Under the pieces are notes generated by a model that was given only the letters and a program-made list of their open reading frames with translations, was not told the origin of the DNA and ran no database searches. From Erinaceus europaeus (Eukaryota > Chordata > Mammalia > Eulipotyphla > Erinaceidae), in contig NC_080177.1 of NCBI RefSeq assembly GCF_950295315.1, positions 84,057,216-84,121,215 of the forward strand: 64,000 nt of DNA, given 5' to 3'. Below are positions 54,453 through 64,000 of the stretch, piece after piece (positions within the stretch are counted from its first letter, which is position 1; every line of letters begins with the position of its first letter). A program made the translations under genes and the position numbers.

Positions 54453-54663
54453 GTTTGTTTTTTTCTTTATTTACTGGATATAAACAGTCAGAAATCGAGA
54501 AGGTAGGGGGAGATAGAGAGAGAAAGAGAAAGAGAGACACCTGCAGCCCTGCTTCACCGCTTGCAAAGCTTTCCCCCCTGAAGGTGGGGACCAGGGACTT
54601 GAACCTGGGTCCTTGTGCACTATAACATGTGCGCTCAACCAGGTGCGCTACCCACCTGGCCCC
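54453..54663 (-). repeat. SINE-B inside L1
   Basis: Complete copy. Perfect 12-bp duplication ACTAAGCAGTTT (54441-54452, 54664-54675) in L1 sequence. Confidence 0.96.
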
Positions 54664-54800
54664 ACTAAGCAGTTTTGATGACAATGGCCCTATATAATAC
54701 AATTTGAGATCTGGGGGTGTGATGCCTCCAGTTCTGTTCTTTCTTCTCAAATTTGTTTTGGCAATTCTAGGTCTTTTCTGGTTCCAGATAAACTCTTGTA

Positions 54801-55037
54801 GCCCACTGGAAATGACATGGTCGCGAGGCTGAACCAACCCCATGTGAGCTGTTGAGAGACCTTGTGGTGACAGTGACCATGAAGCTGGGGGAGGCGACTA
54901 CTCAGTGTTGCACCCGGGAGCCAGTTCTATTGCATCGCACAACTCCTGGGCCCGTGGAAGCAGGGGACATGGCAACAGTCACCAGCACTGAAGAGTGAGG
55001 GGAGAACTGCCGACCCCACAGACTGCTGGACAGCTGC
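54801..55037. other. GC-rich unique segment
   Basis: Follows the L1 truncation point abruptly (CCCACTGGAAATGACATGGT). No repeat or gene recognised. It could be pre-insertion sequence or an inverted L1 5' piece; I cannot decide. Confidence 0.4.
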
Positions 55038-55312
55038 AGGGCCAGGTAGTGGTGCACCTCACCTGCTTGAACGCACATGTTCCAGTGTGCCAGGATATGG
55101 GTTCAAGCCCTCAGGCCCCACCTGCAGGGGAGAAGTTTCACCGGTGGTAAAGCAGTGCTACAGCTGTCTGTCCATCTGTCTGTCTGTCTCTCTCCTTCTC
55201 TATCTTCCCCCTTCCCTCTCAATTTCTGTTTCTATCTGATAAATAAGTAAGCATTAAAAATAAAAGGTTCCAGGGAGTGGGGGCGTCATGCAGCACTAAC
55301 CCTGGTGGCAAG
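55038..55312 (+). repeat. SINE-B with reduced module M
   Basis: GGGCCAGGTAGTGGTGCACC, GGGTTCAAGCCCTCAGG, TGATAAATAAGTAAG, shortened module ending CTAACCCTGGTGGC. Confidence 0.92.
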
Positions 55313-55329
55313 CAAAAAATTAATTCATT

Positions 55330-55358
55330 AAACTTAAGTTAATGATTAACTTAAGTTT
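55330..55358. repeat. 29-bp perfect hairpin palindrome
   Basis: AAACTTAAGTTAAT (55330-55343), single G, ATTAACTTAAGTTT (55345-55358): 14 uninterrupted pairs with a 1-nt centre. Partial further copies of AACTTAAG/CTTAAGTT occur to 55395. Confidence 0.97.
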
Positions 55359-56420
55359 GATTTAAGTTTTAAATTTTAGCTTGTATGCTTAAGTTATAAT
55401 CTCTAGTTGTGACTAAAATAGCCCACTTGCGATTAAGATCTGATACCTCCATCAGCGGAAGTTCATACAGCTGGTCTCCACTCTTCCATTTCATACGACA
55501 TAAAATGAACTCAAAATGGTATTTTTAGGTGTCTGTGTTGTTCCAAACACAAGAGCATCTAGCAAGAGATTTTGAAACTGATCATCGCAAACCTCACTGC
55601 TGTTGTTCTAAATGGCACAGGGAAGCTGTGTAGCCTGGGTCACCTTCCTACAGCTCTTTGCATTTGCAGACTGTGCTGCCACACACGACCACAACTAGGT
55701 AGGAAAGAGCAAGAATGGTTTCAGTTACTTCACTGAACGCTATAAGCCAACGCAAAAAGATGCGGCAAAAGGTGCCATTTTCCATCGAAATAACTATCTT
55801 GGAAGCATTTCATCGTGACGCTTGCAATTTGACATGTTATTTTAATGGCAGGAAATGGGAGGAGAGGCCAGTTGGAGCAGTGCTGTATTATACGCTACAG
55901 CCATGACTCAGTGTGACTTGATTTAACCAGATTCAACACTAGTACACAGTGCACTGCATTATGGCTTAAGATTCTTCTATGTACAGGAAAAACCCTTTTG
56001 GATCCTGATTTTCAGCCAGGATTCACATCACCTGTTGTAAGTCCTTATTAGAGCACAGAGACCCACGCCATGCCGATGGCTGGAGTATTATGCACATTCA
56101 AAAGAACTCAGTCCAGAGACCTTGCACAGTAGGGAAGCGCAAAGCAAGAACTCGAAGGAAAACAAATGTGGGCTACTGCCTGATATTTTCTGAAGACACA
56201 GAGCACTTAAAGCTTCCGACTCAGCAGTCTAGAGCCAGAGTTCGGCCCACAGGACAGTGACTAGCAGATCTACATACAACCGTCAACAGCAGTTGGAAGT
56301 TTGAGAACAACTCAAAGATCCACCAGGAAAAGAGTTACCGTTTGTCACTTGCTATTTCTGCCCACCTTCTGCTCAGGCTTAAACTGTGACCAGTGGACGG
56401 AGGGCCATTTAAAAGAGCAG
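55359..56420. other. Unique stretch, about 1.05 kb
   Basis: No repeat recognised. 55680-55950 has mixed composition and contains a 63-codon plus frame (55715-55906) without known motif. A possible conserved non-coding block. Confidence 0.5.
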
Positions 56421-56668
56421 GAGGAAGTCTGGTGGTAGCACAGTGGGTTAATGCGCATGGCGCAAAGTGCAAGGACCAGCCGGGTTCGAGCCCCCGGCTC
56501 CCCACCTGCAGGGGAGTCGCTTCACAGGCGGTGAAGCAGGTCTGCAGGTGTCTGTCTTTCTCTCCCCCTCTCTGTCTTCCCCTCCTCTCTCCATTTCTCT
56601 CTGTCCTATCCAACAACGACGGCATCAATAACAATAACTACAACAACAAGGGCAACAAAAGGGAAAAG
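56421..56668 (+). repeat. SINE-A whose tail became a satellite
   Basis: Head GTCTGGTGGTAGCACAGTGG, box GGGTTCGAGCCCCCGG (about 15 bp are missing before it), ACAACGACGGCATCAATAAC spacer and AAAGGGAAAAGAAAG tail passing directly into the purine block. Confidence 0.95.
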
Positions 56669-58359
56669 AAAGAAAGAAAGAAAGAGAGGGAGGGAGGGAG
56701 GGAGGGAAGAAGGGAGAAAAAGAAAGAAAAAAGAAAGGGAAGGGAAGGGGAGGGGAGGGGAGGGGAGGGGAGGGAAGGAAAGGGAAGGGGGGGAGGGAAG
56801 GGGAGGGAAGGGAAGGGAAGGGAAGGGGAGGGGAGGGGAGGGAAGGAAAGGGAAGGGGGGAGGGAAGGGGAGGGAAGGGAAGGGAAGGGGAGGGGAGGGA
56901 AGGAAAGGGAAGGGGGGAGGGAAGGGGAGGGAAGGGAAGGGAAGGGAAGGGAAGGGAAGGGAAGGGGAGGGGAGAGGAGGGGAGGGGAGGGGAGGGGAGG
57001 GAAGGAAAGGGAAGGAGGGAAGGGAAGGGAAGGGAAGGGAAGGGGAGGGGAGGGGAGGGGAGGGGAGGGAAGGAAAGGGAAGGGGGGGAGGGAAGGGGAG
57101 GGAAGGGAAGGGAAGGGGGGGAGGGAAGGGGAGGGAAGGGAAGGGAAGGGAAGGGGAGGGGGAGGGGAGGAGAGGGGAGGGAAGGAAAGGGAAGGGGGGG
57201 AGGGAAGGGGAGGGAAGGGAAGGGAAGGGAAGGGGGGAGGGAAGGGGAGGGAAGGGAAGGAAAGGGAAGGGGGGGAGGGAAGGGGAGGGAAGGGAAGGGA
57301 AGGGGAGGGGAGGGGAGGGGAGGGGAGGGAAGGAAAGGGAAGGGGGGGAGGGAAGGGGAGGGAAGGGAAGGGAAGGGGAGGGGAGGGGAGGGGAAGGGAG
57401 GGGAGGGGAGGGGAGGGAAGGAAAGGGAAGGGGGGAGGGAAGGGGAGGGAAGGGAAGGGAAGGGGAGGGAGGGGAGGGGAGGGGAGGGGAGGGAAAGGGA
57501 AGGGAAGGGAGGGGAGGGGAGGGGAGGGAAAGGGAAGGGAAGGGAAGGAAGGGGAGGGGAGGGAAGGGGAGGGGAGGGGAGGGAAAGGGAAGGGAAGGGA
57601 AGGAAGGGGAGGGGAGGGAAGGGGAGGAAAGGGGAGGGAAGGGAAGGGAAGGGGGGGAGGGAAGGGAAGGGAAGAGAAGGGAAGGGAAGGGGAGGGAAAG
57701 GGAGGGAAGGGAAGGGGAGGGAAGGGAAGGGGAGGGAAGGGAAGGGAAGGGAAGGGAAGGGGAGGGGAGGGGAGGAGAGGGGAGGGGAGGGGAGGGAAGG
57801 GAAGGGAAGGGAAGGGAAGGGAAGGGAAGGGAAGGGAGGGAAAGGGAGGGAAGGGAAGGGGAGGGAAGGGGAGGGAAGGGAAGGGAAGGGGAGGGAAGGG
57901 AAGGGGAGGGAAGGGGAGGGAAGGGAAGGGAAGGGAAGGGAAGGGGAGGGAAGGGGAGGGGAGGGAAGGGGAGGGGAGGGAAGGGGAGGAAAGGGGAGGG
58001 GAGGGAAGGGGAGGGGAGGGAAGGGGAGGAGAGGGGAGGAAAGGGGAGGGAAGGGGAGGGGAGGGAAGGGGAGGGGAGGGAAGGGGAGGAAAGGGGAGGG
58101 AAGGGAAGGGGAGGGGAGGGGAGGGGAGGGGAGGGGAGGGGAGGGGAGGGGAGAGGAGGGAAGGGGAAGGAAGGGAAGGGAAGGGAAGGGGAGGGGAGGG
58201 GAGGGGAGAGGAGGGAAGGGGAGGGAAGGGAAGGGAAGGGAAGGGAAGGGAAGGGAAGGGGAAGGGAGGGGAGGGGAGGGGAGGGGAGGGGAGGGGAGGG
58301 GAGGGGAGGGGAGGGGAGGGGAGGGGAGGGGAGGGAAGGGTAGGGAAGGGAAAGGAAGG
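56669..58359. repeat. Polypurine satellite (GGGGA/GGGAA), 1.69 kb
   Basis: Almost pure G and A on the plus strand, apart from a single T near the right end (GGGTAGGG, 58340). It starts with GAAA/GGGA units and becomes GGGAA and GGGGA pentamers, arranged in recurrent blocks such as GGGAAGGAAAGGGAAGGGGG (repeated about ten times in 56770-57440). Plus (660 codons) and minus (591 and 615 codons) frames are open only because no stop can be formed. Confidence 0.98.
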
Positions 58360-58451
58360 AGCTGTAGCCAGATAGGAACATGACTGAGTGCAGGTGGTCA
58401 GCATCCCTTGTTCTATACAGAGAGTCTCAGTAACTGAGGAAATAAAGCGTG
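58360..58451. other. Short spacer
   Basis: Nothing recognised. Confidence 0.4.
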
Positions 58452-58660
58452 GGGGCCAGGTGGTGGCACACGTGGTCACGTGCACATTACAGTGAGCAAG
58501 GACCTGGGTTCAAGCCCCCCCCCCCCCCGCAGGGGGAAGCTTCACAAGTGGTGAAGCAGGGCTTCAGGCATCTCTCTGTCTCTCTCCCTCTCTACCTCTA
58601 CCTCTGCTCTCAGTTTCTCTCTGACTCTACCCAATAATAAATAAAACAGTTTTTTAGAAA
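58452..58660 (+). repeat. SINE-B with poly-C
   Basis: GGGGCCAGGTGGTGGCACAC, GGGTTCAAGCC followed by 13 C in place of CCCACCTG, AATAATAAATAAAAC tail. Confidence 0.93.
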
Positions 58661-59100
58661 GGAATAGAGCAACATAAAAATCAGCATCGCAAGACTGTAT
58701 GAGTAGCGGACAGTATAACTCGGGGTCTCCAGCAACAAGTAAGAGGGGTGAAGAAGTCGGGGTTCTCCAGCACCCCATCAGGTCCCCAGTGAAGGGAGTG
58801 GAGAGGTGGAAGCAGAGACGCACAGACACGGGCCCTTCAGACTGAGGCGTGAGTCCCCCACCCCCTAGTTTCATAGTGAGTCCTGGACTGACGGGGGTGA
58901 GTTACCTTCTGACATCAAGGACGTGCTGAGGCCCACTCAGCCCCTCGGCCCCTCCCCATGGCATGATGCCTGTGATCTCCATGCACTGCAGTCCTTGCTT
59001 CACCGACTGTGACCGGCTGCTTGAGCCCAGCTCTTCATGCACTGTAACATGTGCATCAGCTGGAACCCTCAATTTTCTTCTGCCTCTTTCTCTATTTTCT
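58661..59100. other. Unique spacer
   Basis: 58940-59080 has faint SINE-head-like phrases (CACTGTAACATGTGCATCAG). No gene recognised. Confidence 0.45.
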
Positions 59101-59232
59101 CTCTTGTAAAGATTTTATTTATTTACTAATGAGAAAGATAAGAAGAGAGAACGAACGCTCTGGTATATGTCCTGCTGGGGATTGAACTCAGGGCATCATT
59201 TTGTCTGCCCTTCCCACCTTAGCTGCTCTCTG
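59101..59232 (-). repeat. SINE-C, diverged
   Basis: AAGATTTTATTTATTTACTAATGAGAAAGA and TGCTGGGGATTGAACTCAGG in minus order. Confidence 0.8.
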
Positions 59233-59615
59233 TTTCAGTCCAACAGATGAAATAAATAAAATATCGCAATGACTGATTCCAGCTTCTGTTTGAAGACTTA
59301 TCATCCATCGCGTGAGGAAGGGTGGCAGAGCACGACTCAGACAGCCGTGGTGCCCAGGGACTGAACTCAGGGCTCACGCTGACAAGCCCTGCATCCCACC
59401 CACGTAGCCACTTACCAGCCACTGAACCCAGATTCTAAACAGACTGGCTGAAACGTTCAAAATTCTATATAATTTTAATTTACTTTTTTCATTTGTAAGA
59501 TTTTTTTTCTAATTCATAAACAACACATTACTTGTGTGTTAAAATGAAAAATAAAAGTGCAAATAAAATTTCAAAAGTCATTCTCTGTTCTGTTTCCTTA
59601 AAAAGCAACTACTGT
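59233..59615. other. Spacer with possible tRNA-like SINE
   Basis: 59325-59420 (GTGCCCAGGGACTGAACTCA, GTAGCCACTTACC) is arranged like another minus-strand tRNA-type SINE. 59450-59610 is AT-rich. Confidence 0.4.
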
Positions 59616-59748
59616 GGTCCGGGAGGTGGTGCAGTGGATAAAGCACTGGACTCTCAAGCATGAGGCCCTGAGTTCAGTCCGCGTAGCACGTGTGCCACGT
59701 GCTTTCTCTCTCCTATTAGCTTTCTCATTAAGAAAAAAATAAAACATT
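59616..59748 (+). repeat. SINE-C
   Basis: GTCCGGGAGGTGGTGCAGTG, CTGAGTTCAGTCCGCG, CATTAAGAAAAAAATAAAAC tail. Confidence 0.92.
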
Positions 59749-59980
59749 TTAAATAGAAATTACTTTCATTTTAGTATATATATAATCTATATCATGATTA
59801 TATATTTGTATGCTTTATAAAAATTGTGCAAACTGTTTAAAATTAAATAATATAAAATCTTATTTTACTAAATACTTTAGTAACTATTACTGTATTTAAT
59901 CAATCTCTATTTGAAATCGATTTAGCTGTTTTCTTTCACTTTATTGGGCTGTTAATTTTAAAACTTGTTGACATACAAGT
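59749..59980. other. AT-rich spacer
   Basis: Nothing recognised. Confidence 0.45.
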
Positions 59981-60337
59981 TTTTTTTAATTTATTTCTTT
60001 ATTGGGGAATTAATGCTTTACATTCAACAGTAAATACAATAGTTTGTACATGCATAACATTCCCCAGTTTCCTATTTAACAATACAACCCCCACTATGTC
60101 ATTTATCGTCCTTCATGGACCTGTATTCTCCCCACCCACCCACCCACCCCAGAGTCTTTTACTTGGGGGCAATACGCCAATTCCATTTCAGGTTCTACTT
60201 GTGTTTTCTTTTCTGATCTTGTTTTTCAACTTCTGCCTGAGAGTGAAATCATCCCATATTCATCCTTCTGTTTCTGACTTATTTCACTCAACATGATTTT
60301 TTCAAGGTCCATCCAAGATCGGCTGAAAACAGTGAAG

Positions 60338-61697
60338 TCACCATTTTTTTACAGCTGAGTAGTATTCCATTGTGTATATATACCACAACTTGCTCAGCCA
60401 CTCATCTGTTGTTGGACACCTGGGTTGCTTCCAGGTTTTGGCTATTACACATTGTACTGCCAAGAACATATGTGCACACAGATATTTTTGAATGGATGTG
60501 TTGGGTTCCTTAGGATCTATCCCCAGGAGAGGGATTGCAGGGTCACAGGGTAGGTCCATTTCTAGCCTTCTGAGAGTCTCCAGACTGTTCTCCACAGAGT
60601 TTGGACCCACTGACATTCCCACCAGCAGTGCAGGAGGGTTCCTTTGACCCCACATCCTCTCCAGCATTTGCTGCTGTTACCTTTTCTGATGTGTGACATT
60701 CTCACAGGAGTGAAGTGATATCTCATTGTTGTCTTTATTTGCATTTCTCTGACAATCAGAGACTTGGAGCATTTTTTCATGTGTTTCTCGGCCTTTTGGA
60801 TCTCTTCTGTGGTGAATATTCTGTCCAATTCCTCCCCCCATTTTTGGATGGGGTTATTTGTTGTCTTGTTGTTGAGTCTGGCAAGCTCTTTATACATGTT
60901 GGTTATTAAACTCTTATCTGATGTATGGCATGTAAAGATCTTCTCCCATTCTGTGAGGGGGTCTCTTGGTTTGGGTAGTGGTTTCTTTTGCTGTGATGAA
61001 GCTTTTTAATTTGATGTAGTCCCATAGGTTTATACTTGCCTTAGTCTTCTTTGGAATTGGATTCGTTTCATTGAAAATGTCTTTAAAATTTATGCAGAAA
61101 AGAGTTCTGCCGATATTTTCCTCTGAGTATCTGATAGTTTGTGGTGTAACATCCAAGTCCTTGATCCACTTGGAATTTACTTTTGTATTTGGTGAAATAC
61201 AGTGATTCAGTTTCATTCTTCTGCATGTTTCAATCCATTGCTTCCAACACCATTTGTTGAAGAGACTCTGCTTTCCCCATGTAATAGTCTGGGCCCCTTT
61301 GTCAAAGATTAGATGTCCATAGGTGTGGGGCCTCACTTCTGGGCTCTCAATTCTACTCCACTGGTCAGTGTGTCTATTCATGTTCCAGTACCAAGCAGTT
61401 TTGATGACAATGGCCCTATAATACAGTTTGAGATCTGGGAGTGTGATGCCTCCGGTTCTGTTCTTTTTTCTCAGGATGGTTTTGGCAATTCTAGGTCTTT
61501 TCTGGTTCCAGATAAACATTTATAGCATTTTTTCTATTCTCCTAAAAAACGTGGTTGGAATCTTGATGGGGATAGTATTAAATTTGTAGATGGCTCTGGG
61601 TAATATATTCATTTTGACGATGTTGATGCTTCCAACCCATGAACATGGAATATCTTTCCACTTCTTTGTGTCTTTTTCAATTTCTTTGAGTAGTGAC
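60338..61697 (-). pseudogene. L1 ORF2 C-terminal part, broken
   Basis: Three open pieces: 60914-61519 ([20 protein letters not shown]; ends at an in-frame TAA after PYIR), 60562-60897 ([18 protein letters not shown]) and 60338-60667 (HCWWECQ/CWRGCG region, then YTMEYYSAVKKW). At least two frameshifts and one nonsense change separate them. The Cys/His-rich C-terminal motif is still recognisable. Confidence 0.92.
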
Positions 61698-62768
61698 TCA
61701 ATTTTCAGTATACAAGTCTTTCACTTCTTTGGTTAGGTTTACTCCTAGATATTTTATTGTTTTTGTTGCTATAGTAAAAGGAATGGATTTCTGGATTCCA
61801 ATTTCTTCTAACTTAGTGTTTGCATAGAGGAATGCCACTGTCTTCTGAATGTTAATTTTGTAGCCTGACACCTTACTGTATTTCCTGATGATTTCCAAAA
61901 GCTTCTTGCTGGATTCCTTAGGTTTTTCCATGTATACTATCATGTCATCTGCAAATAAGGACAGTTTGACTTCTTCTCTTCCAATCTGTATGCCTTTAAT
62001 TCCTTGCTCCTGCCTGATTGCTATGGCAAGAACTTCCAACACTATGTTGAATAGTAATGGTGATAGTGGGCATCCCTGTCTAGTACCTGATCTGAGGGGA
62101 AATGCTTCCAGTTTTTCACCATTGAGTATGATGTTGGCTGTAGGTTTGCTATATATAGACTCCACTATCTTCAGGAATTTTCCATCTATTCCCATTTTTT
62201 GTAGTGTTTTGATCATAAAGGGATGTTGGATTTTGTCAAAGGCTTTCTCTGCATCTATTGATATGACCATGTGGTTTTTGGTCTTGCTTTTGTTGATATG
62301 GTGGATCACATTGATTGATTTATGTATATTAAACCAACCTTGCATGCCTGGGATAAACCCCACTTGGTCATGATAAACAATATTTTTGATACACTGTTGT
62401 ATCCGGTTGGCTAGAATTTTGTTCAATATTTTTGCATCTATTTTCATCAGAGATATTGGTCTGTAGTTTTCTTTTTTGGTTGTGTCCCTGTCTGCTTTTG
62501 GTATCAGAGTGATGTTGGCTTCATAGAAGCTGGCAGGGAGTATTCCAGTGTCTTCAATCTTCTGGAAGACTTTTAAAAATAGAGGTATTAGTTCTTCTCT
62601 GAAGGTTTTGTAGAATTCATTTGTAAAACCATCTGGTCCAGGACTTTTATTTTTGAGGAGATTTTTGATAACTGTTTCAATTTCATTAGCTGTGATGGGC
62701 CTGTTCATGTTATCCACTTCCTCTTTACTTAGTTTTGGAAGTTGGTAGGTATCTAGAAAATCGTCCAT
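61698..62768 (-). pseudogene. L1 ORF2 central part: reverse transcriptase
   Basis: 356 codons in the same register as the endonuclease frame. Landmarks in order: [73 protein letters not shown] and the catalytic FADD at residues 272-275 (61944-61955). The domain copies element RNA into DNA at the nicked site. It ends at a frameshift stop near 61698, after which the next frame continues the ORF2 sequence. All key RT motifs seen are intact, but the protein is truncated. Confidence 0.95.
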
Positions 62769-62816
62769 TTCTTCCAGGTTCTCTAGCTTGGTGGCATATA
62801 GTTGTTCATAGAAGCC

Positions 62817-63965
62817 TCACATAATATGTTGAATTTCTGCGGTGACTATTGTGATATCTCCTCTTTCATTTACTATCCGATTTATTTGGGTCTTCTTCCT
62901 TTTTTGTTTTGTGAGTCTGGCTAAAGGTTTGTTGACTTTGTTTACTCTTTCGAAGAACCAACATTTACTTTCGTTGATCTTTTGTATGGTTTTCCTATTC
63001 TCAATGTTATTTATTTCTGCCCTAAATTTAGTGATTTCTGTCCTTCTCATTGCTTTAGGGTTCCTTTGTTGTTCTTCTTCTAGGTCTTTAAGATGTGCAA
63101 TCAGGCTGTTTATTTGTGCTTTTTCTTGTTTCCTAATGTGTGCTTGTATAGCTATGAACTTCCCTCTTAGGACTGCTTTAGCTGTGTCCCAAATATTTTG
63201 ATAGCTTGTGTCTTCATTTTCATTGAACTCTAGAAACATTTTGATTTCTTCCTTGATTTCCTCTTTGACCCAGAAGTTGTTAAGAAGTGTACTGTTGAGC
63301 TTCCACATTTTGGCACTGTTACTAATCTTTTGTTGATTGTTAAGTGTTAGTTTAATTCCACTGTGGTCTGAGAAGATGCTTGGGATGATTTCAATGCTCT
63401 TGAATTGGCTGATGCTGTCTTTGTGGCCTAACATATGGTCTATCCTTGAGAATGACCCATGTGGATTTGAGTAAAATGTGTATTCCAGTTTCTTGGGATG
63501 AATGACTCTGAAAATGTCCAATAGTTCTCGTTTATCTATCTCTTCATTTACCTCCCTTATGTCTTTATTGATTTTCTGCCTGGATGATCTGTCAAGTTGA
63601 GAGAGTGGGGTGTTGAAGTCCCCTGCTATGATTGTGTTACTGTTAATATATTGCTGTAGCTCTTTCAGTAGAAGTTTGATATATTTAGATGGCTTCTCAT
63701 TGGGTGCACAGATGTTAATAACTGTTAAGTCCTCTTGATTGACTGATCCACTGAGCATTAAGTAGTGTCCATTCCTATCTTTTTTAATCTTATCTATTTT
63801 AAAGTCTATCATGTCAGATATGAGAATAGCTGCTCCTGCCCTTTTTTGTGGGCCATTGGCTTGTATGATATTTTTCCATCCTTTCACTTTAGTCTGTGTT
63901 TGTCTTGTTGAGTTAGGTGGGTTTCCTGTAGACAGCATATTGTTGAGTTGTATTTTCTGATCCAT
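62817..63965 (-). pseudogene. L1 ORF2 N-terminal part: endonuclease domain
   Basis: 382 codons. AP-endonuclease-like landmarks: VKGW at residue 27, GDFN at 115-118, SRIDH at 173-177, SDHSGIKL at 199-206; a charged linker follows. The nick made by this domain starts target-primed reverse transcription. The first ~26 residues are out of register: in the neighbouring frame the DNA reads ICCLQETHL, the expected endonuclease motif. This implies a one-base loss in the A-run near 63890. The frame ends at TGA (62817-62819) where family members usually have a sense codon, and the next ORF continues in the same register 48 nt later. A stop codon also lies upstream of the first Met in this frame (about 63984). 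Confidence 0.93.
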
Positions 63966-64000
63966 CTTCCTACTCTGTGTCTTTTAATAGGTGAATTCAG

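Larger units (their letters stand above)
52587..54800 (-). mobile_element. L1, 3' UTR and ORF2 end, with two nested SINEs
   Basis: From the right, the ORF2 C-terminal region ([20 protein letters not shown] at about 54780) can be followed to the PYDPAI-type region (53076-53324 frame: PSDPAIPLLGTDPKEP) and the 3' UTR. Two 3' ends occur in tandem: 52587-52753 and 52754-52920, each from a T run and TTGGGGG.ATTAATG to CCCAGAGTCTTTT. 5'-truncated at 54800. Coding sequence is broken by frameshifts and SINEs. Confidence 0.92.
59981..64000 (-). mobile_element. L1 retrotransposon, continuing past the window
   Basis: Four kilobases of one L1 in minus orientation: A tail complement at about 59981, 3' UTR to about 60335, then ORF2 to the window end. 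No insertion interrupts it, and it is the least damaged L1 here. The 3' end has the AATTAATGCTTTACATTCAAC form shared with the 52587 copy. ORF1 and the 5' UTR, if present, lie beyond the window. Confidence 0.97.

Noticed and set aside
54442..54843. 133-codon minus frame
   Set aside because: L1 ORF2 residues fused at both sides to unrelated unique and SINE sequence.
56393..58485. Open frames of 660, 591 and 615 codons over the purine block
   Set aside because: Gly/Glu/Arg/Lys or Pro/Leu/Ser/Phe repeats caused by GGGGA/GGGAA units that almost never form a stop codon; the 660-codon frame starts in a SINE.
1..64000. A novel defence, toxin or biosynthetic gene system
   Set aside because: No cluster of coding genes exists in the window; all long frames are L1 or simple repeats.

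Overview
This window looks like gene-poor nuclear DNA from a placental mammal, most probably a hedgehog (Erinaceus or a close relative). The main reason is its SINEs: dozens of tRNA-derived copies of the type I remember from Erinaceus sequence, with the internal promoter box GGTTCGAGCCCC, the phrase CCCCACCTGCAGGGG, a CAACAACAATAAT spacer and an A-rich tail. L1 retrotransposons, MIR and MaLR relics, and CpG-poor AT-rich spacers fit this. There are no operons, ribosome binding sites or dense ORFs. I found no intact host protein-coding gene. The longest open frames are the remains of L1 ORF2 or stop-free reading of simple repeats.

Names used below. SINE-A: about 280 bp, CAACAACAATAAT-type 3' part. 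SINE-B: about 220 bp, opens GGCCAGGTGGTGGCGCAC and ends CCAATAAATAAATAAA. SINE-C: about 150 bp, GTCCGGGAGGTGGCGCAGTG. SINE-D: about 110 bp, AGACAGCATAATGGTTATGC and AGCAGTGCTCTGG. Module M: about 60 bp, CTCCAGGAGCAGTGGATTC to ATAACCCTGGAGG, carried at the 3' end of some SINE-A and SINE-B copies. Family E: a long non-coding repeat of 1.3 to about 2.1 kb with an A-rich 3' end. These labels are mine, not database names.

Layout. 1-6400: SINEs, an old L1 piece, a MaLR LTR and spacer. 6821-8120: a family E copy bounded by a perfect 14-bp target-site duplication. 8135-20590: SINEs, an ancient L1 (15.9-16.9 kb), a G-rich minisatellite inside a SINE (18249-18715) and unique spacers. 20590-22450: an L1 with a 5' inversion. 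22450-28190: an LTR fragment, a candidate minus-strand exon at 24438-24587, an 816-bp LTR inside a SINE, and a 5' tRNA-Ile(UAU) half. 28190-35244: SINEs and family E. 35360-39291: one L1 copy holding four separate insertions, one of which itself holds a SINE. 40291-42362: CA/GA-rich repeat block. 42363-52450: spacer with SINEs, MIR, a short L1 and the longest family E copy. 52587-54800: a minus-strand L1 with two nested SINEs. 56669-58359: polypurine satellite. 59981-64000: a minus-strand L1 with endonuclease and reverse-transcriptase coding sequence, running off the window.

Most of the sequence is explained by one process: L1 machinery copied itself, the tRNA-derived SINEs, family E and apparently a tRNA fragment, while endogenous retroviruses left solo LTRs with 6-bp duplications. 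The observations most worth following are family E, the tRNA-Ile half flanked by direct repeats, the nested L1 and the candidate exon. Repeat borders without a stated duplication are accurate only to roughly 10-20 bp.
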